Below are positions 8,901-14,822 of a DNA stretch of 17,752 nucleotides, piece after piece. The notes beneath the pieces are model-generated. The model saw only the letters and a list, made by a program, of their open reading frames with translations. It was not told the origin of the DNA and did not search any database. The first letter of the stretch is position 1. Each line of letters starts with the position of its first letter. Where the stretch lies: positions 1 through 17,752 of the forward strand of contig CAJLLB010000025.1 of NCBI GenBank assembly GCA_905207425.1, read 5' to 3'. Origin of the DNA: an uncultured Collinsella sp. (GTDB taxonomy: Bacteria > Actinomycetota > Coriobacteriia > Coriobacteriales > Coriobacteriaceae). Both the position numbers and the translations under genes were made by a program.

Positions 8901-9212
8901 GGTCAACAGGCAGGTCGACGTAATGCCGTCAACGTCAAAATCGCCAAAGACTGCAATGTGCTCGTGGTTGCAAATAGCACGCTCGACGCGGTCGGCAACG
9001 ACCGACATGCCCGGGATAATGAGTGGGTCGGCCCAGTCGCGATCGAGCGAAGGCGTCAAAAACAATTGGCCCTCTTTGATGGAGCCGATGCCGTGCGCGA
9101 CCATAATGCGCGCCACCAGTCCGGGAATGCCCAGACCAGCCGAAAGCTCCTTTTCGAGCCCGGGGTTTTGCTGAGCGACCGCCCAGCGATGCGTCGTCTT
9201 AAGCGATGACAT
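5925..9212 (-). CDS. recJ: RecJ-like single-strand exonuclease fused to a RecQ-like DEAH helicase
   Basis: The 1095-residue chain joins two repair enzymes. Residues about 1-580 are RecJ: DHH motif I DFDVDG (Asp91, Asp93, Asp95), VTDHH (172-174), LNAAGRM (about 291-297) and the DHHA1 motif GGHAGAVG (about 418-425), then an OB-like segment. Residues about 610-990 are a superfamily 2 helicase: Walker A GTGRGKS (647-653), VIDEAHH (DEAH 752-755), ATATATA and QMSGRAGRDG (929-938). The final 100 residues may be a winged helix; the cysteine pattern of a RecQ zinc module is not evident. RecJ degrades single strands 5' to 3' and RecQ-type helicases unwind DNA, so one protein may unwind and resect. The frame extends to a GTG at 9257. 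I chose the ATG at 9212 because it begins just before the conserved RecJ N-terminus (HRWAV) and has a GGGGGTGGG upstream. rel follows 15 nt downstream. Confidence 0.93.
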   Translation of the reverse strand: MSSLKTTHRWAVAQQNPGLEKELSAGLGIPGLVARIMVAHGIGSIKEGQLFLTPSLDRDWADPLIIPGMSVVADRVERAICNHEHIAVFGDFDVDGITSTCLLTEALRTFGADVTPFIPHRFDEGYGLSRAALDRVNELARPQLIVTVDNGIAAKEEVSYLESLGIDLVVTDHHEPSDQVPQGMPLTDPKLEDEGPSRELAGAGVALKLVQVLGERLGKPSYWRSLIEVAALGTVSDMMPLTPENRALVAEGIQQMRVTARPGYIALAALAKADLSSITADGLSFSLIPRLNAAGRMADPKLALDLLLARNPIEASALAAELEEINRQRREIEAELTRDAMAKVEETYDGGRAIVVGGEGWHEGVKGIVASRLTNRYHVPALLFSIEDGIARGSGRSVGKVNLFDAVERCSDLLIRRGGHAGAVGVTIEASKLDEFRRRLSAVLSEIPAEDFEDIDEVAATVDLSELNIETIEQISRLEPFGQGNKVPLLAAEGVTMCDRAVVGKTGEHMRFVATDGAASVPAIMFRVPQIDRLINCDSAVDLVFEAVAEHWQGRVKPKLMIKDVLVRDTTASNIDDPACELRRGVQPADSGLRLESRKRETLAQLSYAELTRSLIHSFIGSNQPHRAQVEALDALADHQSVLAVMGTGRGKSLIFHVHAAREAVLRGRASIFVYPLRALVADQAYHLSSTMAALGIGVGVLTGETVEAARDDVFAGLASGRTGIVLTTPEFLSIHRDRFARSGRIGFVVIDEAHHAGLAKGGDRSAYLDMPDILKALGDPVVMAATATATAPVVAELARMLPITRTVVDETVRENLQLEDDRDLASRENRLVSIVATGEKTVIYVNSRDQSVALAKTLRKRVPDCATHIAFYNAGLARSDRRRVEEAFRDGSLSCIVSTSAFGEGVNLPDIRHVVLYHMPFGAIEFNQMSGRAGRDGQPAVIHLLYSSRDARINERLLDCYAPERDELVTLYRALQTMWRSNRGKTGDDSFSASDIDIAQMCLAIDARTPVDERSVESGLGIFEELGFCRVSGFDDTRRIAMAENPGRAQLSRSIRYLEGLRSRMEFSAFRSWALDSCASDMLAKVNRPIVPRA

Positions 9213-9264
9213 AGGCGCCCACCCCCGATAGGGGCAGGTCGCCGCGATACCTCTCACGGTTCAT
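9199..9264 (-). CDS. Candidate 21-codon upstream ORF overlapping the recJ-recQ start
   Basis: On the minus strand an ATG at 9262-9264 opens a 21-residue frame (MNRERYRGDLPLSGVGAYVI followed by A) that ends in TAA at 9199-9201. It has AGAGGA 9 nt upstream (9274-9279), a better ribosome site than the one for recJ itself. It overlaps the recJ-recQ ATG (9210-9212) in another frame, so ribosomes finishing it could re-initiate there. No known leader peptide is recognised. It may be chance, and there is no protein evidence. Confidence 0.35.
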   Translation of the reverse strand: MNRERYRGDLPLSGVGAYVIA

Positions 9265-9486
9265 AGCGATGAGTCCTCTGTGTATGCCCGCTTCGGCAGG
9301 CAGATCTGTTGAACGGATTTATTATACCGTGCGGCACGGACGCAGAACCTCGCAGCGCGCCGCGGTTTCGGTAAACGATGACGGTAATACCCTCGAAATA
9401 ATCGAGCGTTTCAGCCGCACAGACACATACGAGCGTCTAGCATATCCATACAAACGAGTTCGCGGATAAAGGGAGTCACGGGGCAT
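9265..9486. other. Divergent intergenic region, recJ-recQ / BASS transporter
   Basis: This 222-nt region separates the only pair of divergent genes in the window. It holds the minus-strand TATAAT and palindrome described separately. I could not pick a convincing plus-strand promoter for the transporter; several AT-rich boxes between 9380 and 9460 are possible. A 66-codon plus-strand frame (9269-9469) spans it, but it runs through the recJ promoter and resembles nothing known, so I do not call it. Confidence 0.5.
9321..9339 (-). promoter_or_regulatory. Candidate recJ-recQ-rel promoter with operator-like palindrome
   Basis: A perfect -10 TATAAT lies on the minus strand at 9321-9326. Directly upstream is ccgtg-cgg-cacgg (9327-9339), a perfect 5-bp inverted repeat in the spacer where a -35/-10 repressor would bind. 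No good -35 is visible (GGTTCT at 17 nt). Predicted transcription starts near 9314, giving a leader of about 50 nt to the upstream ORF. Confidence 0.5.
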
Positions 9487-10485
9487 ATGAAGCAATGGGC
9501 TGGACTGGGAAAGTTCCTCGCGGGGCATATGCAGGTCATCGTTCCGATTTGCGTGGCGCTCGGCGTGCTCTTTCCCCATCAGATCGGCGTACTCAAACCC
9601 ATCGTTCCCGCCCTCTTCGCCTTTATGACGTTCCAAGGTGCGCTCAGCAACACCTTCCACCAGGTAGCTGAGGTGTTCCGCCGTCCGCTGCACCTGATTT
9701 TGGCGCTGCTCGTCTCGGCGGTGCTCATTCCCATAGCAGCCTATGCCATGGGATCGCTGTTCTTTGGCTCCAATCCCAACCTTGTCTGCGGCATCGTGCT
9801 CGAGTACAGCGTACCCGTGGCGGTCACTGCCTTTATGTGGATTAGCATGTTCGGCGGCAACGGCCCGCTCGCGCTCACCATTATCCTGACGTCCTCGGTT
9901 ATCTCCCCTGTGACGATTCCGCTCACGCTTAAGCTCTTGCTGGGTGCCACCGTCTCGATCGATGTGCCGAGCATGATGCAAGACATGGCCTTTATGATCG
10001 CCATCCCCGCCGTGCTCGGCATCGTGATCAACGAGCTCACGCGTGGATGGGGACACGAGAAGCTCTCCCCCGTGCTCTCGCCCGCCTGCAAATTCATGAT
10101 GATGGGCGTTATCGCCTCCAACTCCACCGCCATGAGCGAGTACGTGCTGCACATGAACGCGGTGCGCTTGGAAGTCGCCCTCTTTATTTTGGTCTTCGCC
10201 ATCAGTGGCTTTGTCGTCGGTTTTCTGGTCGCCCATGCGCTGCATCTGCCATATAGCGAGACGACCACCATGTGCTTTACCTGCGGCATGCGTAACATCT
10301 CTTCGGGCGCCGTCATCGCCACGCAGTACTTTCCGGGCGAAGTCGTGTTTCCCGTCATGTGCGGAACGCTGTTTCAGCAGGTACTCGCCTCGCTTATCGG
10401 GCATCTCTTTGAGCGTCTGACCGGCGAGGAGCGCGCCGCCCAGCGCAAGCGCGTCGAAGCCGGCCGCGACGCCATGGCACGCTAG
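9487..10485 (+). CDS. BASS-family transporter (bile acid:sodium symporter-like permease)
   Basis: This 332-residue, strongly hydrophobic protein has about nine or ten membrane segments, for example around residues 15-30, 35-52, 67-92, 98-122, 125-152, 165-182, 200-212, 228-252 and 268-306. The motif CGMRNISSGAVIATQYFP (266-283) matches the conserved GMRN region of the bile acid:sodium symporter superfamily. NSTAMS (212-217) lies in a break between segments that may hold substrate or sodium. Members carry organic anions such as bile acids, pantothenate or keto acids. The substrate cannot be told here and bile acid transport should not be assumed. It is the only plus-strand gene and appears monocistronic. 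The start has a GGGAG about 11 nt upstream. It converges on the DUF4931 gene with a 30-nt gap. Confidence 0.75.
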   Translation: MKQWAGLGKFLAGHMQVIVPICVALGVLFPHQIGVLKPIVPALFAFMTFQGALSNTFHQVAEVFRRPLHLILALLVSAVLIPIAAYAMGSLFFGSNPNLVCGIVLEYSVPVAVTAFMWISMFGGNGPLALTIILTSSVISPVTIPLTLKLLLGATVSIDVPSMMQDMAFMIAIPAVLGIVINELTRGWGHEKLSPVLSPACKFMMMGVIASNSTAMSEYVLHMNAVRLEVALFILVFAISGFVVGFLVAHALHLPYSETTTMCFTCGMRNISSGAVIATQYFPGEVVFPVMCGTLFQQVLASLIGHLFERLTGEERAAQRKRVEAGRDAMAR

Positions 10486-10513
10486 ACTGTCCGCATTACG
10501 CGGGTGATAGTCT
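10484..10513. terminator. Weak hairpin between convergent genes
   Basis: An imperfect stem (agact 10484-10488 with agtct 10509-10513, and ccgc 10491-10494 with gcgg 10500-10503, loop attac) fills the 30-nt gap between the convergent transporter and DUF4931 genes and includes the last bases of the transporter stop codon. Neither side has a T-run, so it is at best a weak shared terminator. Confidence 0.35.
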
Positions 10514-10515
10514 TG

Positions 10516-11313
10516 CTATACGAGCGTTTCCAGATGCGCACGCAGGCGCTCAGCATCGATATCGAGCGTTGTCTCAGCATTGACCTGGGCCAAACGATAG
10601 CCGACAAAGTAGGGCGAAACCACCCAACGCGGCAGCGCCTTGGCAATGGTCCGACCGCCCAGGTGATAGAAGAACAGGTTATACGACTCTGCGCGACCAC
10701 CGTGGTGCTCGTTCAGGATATAGCGCAGAGCTACCTGGATTGCATCGGCGAAGAGATCCGCCTCGGCTTGATCTCTCGTGTCATCGCTGGCGGCGATTCC
10801 CTGCGGGGCTGAAACGTTGATCTCAAAGAACCCCATGATGGGTTCGGTTGAGATGTTGGCCGAGATCCTCCCCTGTTGCCAGACATTGATACCTTCGAAA
10901 TTGGCGGAAGCCAGCGAAGCATAGCCGTCTTCCTGCTCCAAACCCACAATCTGTATGTGCGGATGAACGAGGCTACCGCCCGAGAGCGGACCCTTGTTCT
11001 TGTACATGAGCACGCTTCGATACTGCTGTGAATCGATCATCTGCTGCCAGCAACCCAGGGCAAACCGCATCACATGGTGGAGTTCATCCGGCTCATAGGT
11101 CACCAGGTCGGCATCGTGATCGGCCGACTCGATCAGCACGGTTTGACAGGTGGCGCGCAGGGTCTTGAACTTATTCTCGAGCCAAATGCAATCGCCATCA
11201 CGGCGAATGATGTCGGTGAGCCCTTCTGTATCGCAAAAGGGGCACGCGGTGCCGGGACGACGGTTGTCGTCGGGCTTACCGTTCGCCTGCTGAACGTTAA
11301 ATACCAGCGTCAC
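10516..11313 (-). CDS. DUF4931 / GalT-like HIT-superfamily protein
   Basis: The 265-residue product resembles galactose-1-phosphate uridylyltransferase and the wider HIT superfamily. It has a CPFC zinc knuckle (Cys24, Cys27), a run through IWLENKFKTL (43-52) and VLIES, and GGSLVHPHIQI with the HPH nucleotidyl-transfer motif (His117, His119). This layout matches DUF4931 proteins of Gram-positive bacteria, whose substrate is not established to my knowledge. The family suggests nucleotidyl transfer or hydrolysis on a sugar- or nucleoside-phosphate. It starts at a GTG (11313) 3 nt after the cutC stop, and GGAGG lies 8 nt upstream inside cutC, so the two are almost certainly translationally coupled. 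It ends 30 nt from the convergent transporter. Confidence 0.85.
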   Translation of the reverse strand: MTLVFNVQQANGKPDDNRRPGTACPFCDTEGLTDIIRRDGDCIWLENKFKTLRATCQTVLIESADHDADLVTYEPDELHHVMRFALGCWQQMIDSQQYRSVLMYKNKGPLSGGSLVHPHIQIVGLEQEDGYASLASANFEGINVWQQGRISANISTEPIMGFFEINVSAPQGIAASDDTRDQAEADLFADAIQVALRYILNEHHGGRAESYNLFFYHLGGRTIAKALPRWVVSPYFVGYRLAQVNAETTLDIDAERLRAHLETLV

Positions 11314-11316
11314 GGG

Positions 11317-11994
11317 TTATACCTCCAGCGGCACAATCTTGGTGCCATGGAGCTCGGAGACGCCCAGTGCCGCCGCCACGGTATCGCGGTTGACCGTGGA
11401 AATGCCGCCGCCGGGAAGGATGGTCAAGCGGTCGCCCGCATACTCGATCAAGCGGGCCAGGTTTTCGAAGTTGTCCTCGATCGGCGTACCGGTAGCGCCA
11501 CCATGCGTCAGGATGCGTGTGATGCCGCAGTCGGCGAGTATGTCAATCGCGTCGAGCTGAGCCTCGGGCGAGAGCTGATCAAACGCCATGTGGAAGGTGA
11601 TGTCGATGGGCTCACGCTTGCATTCCTCGGTCGCGCAGCCCGCGGCCATCACGAGAGCGCCCAACGTAAGCTCGTCGAGTGCCCATCCGCCAGCGCAGGG
11701 CTTGCAGCAGCCAAAGACCAAGCCGTCAACGCCGGCGCTCACGGCAAGGCCCAGGTCCATCTCCATCATACGCAACTCGTCCTGGTTGTAGTGAAAGTCG
11801 CCGCCACGCGAGCGAATCATGCACATCACCCGCGCATCGTGCTCGTGTGCATAGTTGGTCGTAGCGCTGATAACGCCGGCCGAAGGCGTGGTGCCACCAA
11901 CGGCAAGGTTGTCGCACAGCTCGATACGCCTTGCACCGGCATCGATAGCCGCCGGCACCCGCTCAAAGTTCTCGGCACAAAACTCGTACAGCAT
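11317..11994 (-). CDS. cutC: CutC-family TIM-barrel protein
   Basis: This 225-residue TIM-barrel protein carries the CutC signatures in order: RIELCDNLAVGGTTPS (23-38), MIRSRGGDF (59-67), GVDGLVFG (88-95), ITFHMAFD (132-139), RILTHGG (160-166) and ILPGGGI (192-198). CutC was named for copper tolerance in E. coli, but that role is disputed and the biochemical function is unsettled. Unusually there is a cysteine-rich stretch, Cys96, Cys97 and Cys100 plus Cys120 and Cys125, where homologues usually have none that I recall. I chose the ATG at 11994, which has GGGGG 7 nt upstream and matches the family's N-terminus; the frame opens further to 12051. It is the first gene of a two-gene unit with the GalT/HIT-like gene. 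Confidence 0.9.
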   Translation of the reverse strand: MLYEFCAENFERVPAAIDAGARRIELCDNLAVGGTTPSAGVISATTNYAHEHDARVMCMIRSRGGDFHYNQDELRMMEMDLGLAVSAGVDGLVFGCCKPCAGGWALDELTLGALVMAAGCATEECKREPIDITFHMAFDQLSPEAQLDAIDILADCGITRILTHGGATGTPIEDNFENLARLIEYAGDRLTILPGGGISTVNRDTVAAALGVSELHGTKIVPLEV

Positions 11995-12052
11995 AGATAG
12001 ACCCCCAAAGACAGCAGATGTTTTCCGACGGGCATTGTCACACATCCCCATG

Positions 12053-12121
12053 AAGTTGCGGTGGAATAGGGACTCATTTGGCCTCTGGAGCCCGTATTCA
12101 GTCCCTATTTCACCGCAACTT
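12053..12121. repeat. 69-nt inverted repeat between the liv terminator and cutC
   Basis: Arms 12053-12074 (aagttgcggtggaataggga plus ct) and 12100-12121 pair over 22 bp with a single mismatch, a G-T pair in RNA. The 25-nt loop has a small ggc/gcc stem of its own. It starts immediately after the liv terminator T-run and ends about 58 nt before the cutC start codon. It lacks the T-run expected of a terminator and looks like a dispersed palindromic element or an RNA leader structure of cutC. Confidence 0.8.
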
Positions 12122-12159
12122 AAAAGGGGGCGCTGACCGGGTTGGTCAGCGCCCCCTTT
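12122..12159 (-). terminator. Strong Rho-independent terminator of the liv operon
   Basis: A perfect 16-bp GC-rich stem (12123-12138 with 12144-12159) with a 5-nt loop starts about 10 nt past the livF stop codon. On the minus strand it runs into TTTTAAG. This is the clearest intrinsic terminator in the window and closes the liv operon. Confidence 0.9.
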
Positions 12160-12169
12160 GTTGAATGGA

Positions 12170-12883
12170 TTAACCGCCCAGATAGGCCTTGCGGACGTTG
12201 TCGTCGTGCAGGAGCTCTTGGCCGGTACCGGTCATGGTGATCTTGCCGGTCTCGAGCACGTAGCCGCGCGTGGCGATGGAAAGCGCCATCTGCGCGTTTT
12301 GCTCAACCAGAAGCACCGTGGTGCCGGCCTTGTGCAGGTCCTCGACAATCTGGAAGATCTGTTCGATCAGAATCGGTGCCAGACCCATGGAAGGTTCGTC
12401 GAGCATAAGCAGTTTGGGGTTACTCATAAGGGCGCGCCCCATAACGAGCATCTGCTGCTCGCCGCCTGAAAGGGTGCCGGCGACCTGGCGACGACGTTCC
12501 TTCAGGCGCGGGAACTGCTCGTAGACGCGCTCCAGGCCCGGAGCAATTGTGGACTTGGGCTGTGTATAGGCGCCCATCTCCAGGTTCTCCTCGACCGTCA
12601 TCTGCAAAAAGGCGCGACGACCCTCGGGAACCTGAGCCAGGCCCTTACCAACCAGCTTATCAGCGGGCGTATGGGTAATGTCCTCGCCCATAAACTTGAT
12701 GGAGCCGGTCTTGGAGCGCAGCAGGCCCGAGACGGTCTTGAGCGTTGTGGACTTGCCGGCACCGTTGGCACCAATCAAGGCCACGATCTCGCCCTCGTTA
12801 ACGTTAAAGGAGATGTCCTTGATGGCGTGGATGGCGCCGTACCAGACGTTGATGTTGTAGACGGAAAGCATCGGCTCTGCCAT
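12170..12883 (-). CDS. livF: Branched-chain amino acid ABC transporter ATP-binding protein LivF
   Basis: This 237-residue ATPase is one of the two unlike nucleotide-binding subunits of the branched-chain amino-acid importer and acts on the inner face of the membrane. Motifs: Walker A GANGAGKST (38-46), signature LSGGEQQ (138-144), Walker B LLMLDEP (158-164) and LLVEQNA (191-197), where Gln replaces the usual switch His, as is typical of LivF. VPEGRR (85-90) is also characteristic. Its ATG directly follows the livG stop (TAAATG), with GGGGGAG 6 nt upstream, so translation is coupled to livG. It is the last gene of the operon. Confidence 0.96.
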   Translation of the reverse strand: MAEPMLSVYNINVWYGAIHAIKDISFNVNEGEIVALIGANGAGKSTTLKTVSGLLRSKTGSIKFMGEDITHTPADKLVGKGLAQVPEGRRAFLQMTVEENLEMGAYTQPKSTIAPGLERVYEQFPRLKERRRQVAGTLSGGEQQMLVMGRALMSNPKLLMLDEPSMGLAPILIEQIFQIVEDLHKAGTTVLLVEQNAQMALSIATRGYVLETGKITMTGTGQELLHDDNVRKAYLGG

Positions 12884-13744
12884 TTAGTTCTCCCCCTTAT
12901 CCTGCTTACCCAGATACGCCTCGATAACGGCGTCGTTGTTCTGGATTTCCTCCGCCGTACCCTTGGCGATAACCTTGCCAAAGTTAAGCACGCAGATGCC
13001 CTCGCAAATGTTCATGACGAGCGACATATCATGCTCGATAAGCATGATGGCGATGCCGAAGGTGTCGCGAATCTTGACGATGTTCGCCATGAGCTCTGCG
13101 GTCTCGGACGGGTTCATGCCGGCGGCAGGCTCGTCGAGCAGCAGCAGTTTGGGGTTGGTGGCAAGCGCGCGGACGATCTCCAGACGACGCTGAGCGCCGT
13201 AAGGCAGCGATCCGGCCTGCTCGTTTGCCAGATGCTCCATATCAAAGATGGACAGCAGCTCCATGGCGCGCTCGTGAGCAGCCTTCTCGTGCTTCCAATA
13301 CGTCGGCAGGCGCAGCACGCCCTCAAAGCCGGAGTAACGCTCCTGGTTATGCAGGCCGACCTTAACGTTATCCTCCACCGTCATGGTGTTGAACAGGCGA
13401 ATGTTCTGGAAGGTACGGGCAATACCCATGCGGTTGACCTGGTAGACCGACTTGCCCGAGGTGTCCTCGCCGTCGAGCAGGATGGTGCCGTGCGTGGGCT
13501 GGTACACCTTGGTGAGCAGGTTGAAGACCGTGGTCTTACCGGCCCCGTTGGGGCCGATGAGACCGGCGATCTCGGTCTTGCCGATGGTCAGGCTAAAGTC
13601 GTCGACTGCCTTAAGGCCGCCGAATTCAATGCCCAGGTGGATGCACTCGAGTGCCGGGCGCTCGCCCAGATCGCGGTCGGGAACGATGGCGCCAGAAGGA
13701 TACGGGACCATCTTGCCCTTCTTGAACTCAAATTTACTGGGCAT
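12884..13744 (-). CDS. livG: Branched-chain amino acid ABC transporter ATP-binding protein LivG
   Basis: This 286-residue ATPase is the partner of LivF. It shows Walker A GPNGAGKTT (64-72), the LivG form of the signature YGAQRRLEI (182-190) in place of LSGGQ, Walker B LLLLDEP (200-206) and the switch His238 in IEHDMS. The segment ARTFQNIRLF (about 109-118) is also LivG-like. The first roughly 30 residues (SKFEFKKGKMVPYPSG and onward) precede the usual ABC start and look like an N-terminal extension. I chose the ATG at 13744 because AAGGAGG lies 9 nt upstream. It overlaps the livM stop by 11 nt, so it is translationally coupled. The frame continues to 13771 but lacks a better ribosome site there. 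Confidence 0.95.
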   Translation of the reverse strand: MPSKFEFKKGKMVPYPSGAIVPDRDLGERPALECIHLGIEFGGLKAVDDFSLTIGKTEIAGLIGPNGAGKTTVFNLLTKVYQPTHGTILLDGEDTSGKSVYQVNRMGIARTFQNIRLFNTMTVEDNVKVGLHNQERYSGFEGVLRLPTYWKHEKAAHERAMELLSIFDMEHLANEQAGSLPYGAQRRLEIVRALATNPKLLLLDEPAAGMNPSETAELMANIVKIRDTFGIAIMLIEHDMSLVMNICEGICVLNFGKVIAKGTAEEIQNNDAVIEAYLGKQDKGEN

Positions 13745-14813
13745 CGGCTGCCACCTCCTTCTTGGAAGCAAAGCGGTCCTTGACGCGACCGAAGAACGCC
13801 TTGAGCTGCGGGTTGTTGGTAAAAATCATGACCAGGATCAGCACGATGGCGTAGATGAGCATGCGGTAGTCCGAGAACTGACGGAGCAGCTCGGGAAGCA
13901 CCGTGAGCAGCGCCGCCGCGATGACGGAGCCGCGCATATTGCCCAGACCGCCCAGGACCACGAACACCAGGATGAGAATGGACGTGTTGAAGTCGAACTT
14001 GGTGGCGGAGAGCTGCGAGAAGTTACCGCCGAAGAGAGCTCCGGCAGCACCGGCGAGGGCAACGGAAACCACGAAGGCGATCATGCGGTACTCGGTGACG
14101 GAGATGCCTACGGACTCGGCTGCAATCTTGTTATCGCGCACGGCCATAATGGCACGGCCGGGACGGCTGCGAACCAGGTTGAGCACAATCACGAGTGCGA
14201 CCATGACCAGGATGGCACCGGCGAGGAAGGTCGAGTACGTCGACACGCCCGAGGCGCCCTGGGCGCCCTTGATGATGGCGGTGCCGTCCTCGAGCAGGTG
14301 CAGGTCGTCGATCGTAGAGTTGCCCGTGATGTTAAAGATCACGTGCAGGCCGCGCGAGTCGACACCCACGATAAGGCAAGTGACGATCTCTTTGATGATC
14401 TCGCCAAAAGCCAGGGTCACGATGGCCAGATAGTCGCCGCTCAGGCGCAGGACCGGGATACCGATCAAGAAGCCCAAGACGGCAGCGGCGATAGCACCGA
14501 CCACGATGCTGATGACAAGGCGCACCGGATCGGAGGGAACGGCGCTCTCCAGCGCGACGGCGGTAACGATTCCCGTATAGGCGCCGACGCTCATAAAGCC
14601 CGCATGGCCCAGCGACAGGTCGCCCGCGATGCCGACGACGAGGTTGAGGGAAATGGCCATGACAATATAGGCCGTAATGGGAACCAACTGACCGGCGATC
14701 ATGCGCGGGATCATATGGTTGGACTGCATAAAGAACACGATGGCGAAGGCCACGATGCACATTGCGTACGTGACAAAATCGTGACGCGTCTGCTTGTCTT
14801 TAAGAAACTTCAT
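13734..14813 (-). CDS. livM: Branched-chain amino acid ABC transporter permease LivM
   Basis: This 359-residue permease has about ten membrane segments and, with LivH, forms the channel of the importer. Family landmarks are LVVGIAGDLSLGHAGF (58-73), RLSGDYLAIVTLAFGEI (123-139), and the cytoplasmic coupling loop RAIMAVRDNKIAAESVGI (220-237) that contacts an ATPase subunit. The loop at about 152-190 is outside. The end is basic and cytoplasmic. Either the GTG at 14822, directly after the livH TAG, or the ATG at 14813 could start it; I prefer the ATG, with AGGTGA 5 nt upstream. The gene lies between livH and livG with essentially no gaps. Confidence 0.94.
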   Translation of the reverse strand: MKFLKDKQTRHDFVTYAMCIVAFAIVFFMQSNHMIPRMIAGQLVPITAYIVMAISLNLVVGIAGDLSLGHAGFMSVGAYTGIVTAVALESAVPSDPVRLVISIVVGAIAAAVLGFLIGIPVLRLSGDYLAIVTLAFGEIIKEIVTCLIVGVDSRGLHVIFNITGNSTIDDLHLLEDGTAIIKGAQGASGVSTYSTFLAGAILVMVALVIVLNLVRSRPGRAIMAVRDNKIAAESVGISVTEYRMIAFVVSVALAGAAGALFGGNFSQLSATKFDFNTSILILVFVVLGGLGNMRGSVIAAALLTVLPELLRQFSDYRMLIYAIVLILVMIFTNNPQLKAFFGRVKDRFASKKEVAADAQ

Positions 14814-14822
14814 ACCGCTCAC

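Noticed and set aside
9213..9257. GTG start extending recJ-recQ by 15 residues
   Set aside because: The added residues do not resemble a RecJ N-terminus and the only good ribosome site upstream fits the small ORF instead.
9269..9469. 66-codon plus-strand frame in the divergent intergenic region
   Set aside because: It runs through the recJ-recQ -10 box and palindrome and resembles no known protein. It has no good ribosome site and would need an unidentified promoter.
9322..10404. 360-codon minus-strand open frame opposite the BASS transporter
   Set aside because: The plus strand encodes membrane segments and the GMRN motif, while the opposite frame is rich in His, Asp, Glu and Gly with no known domain.
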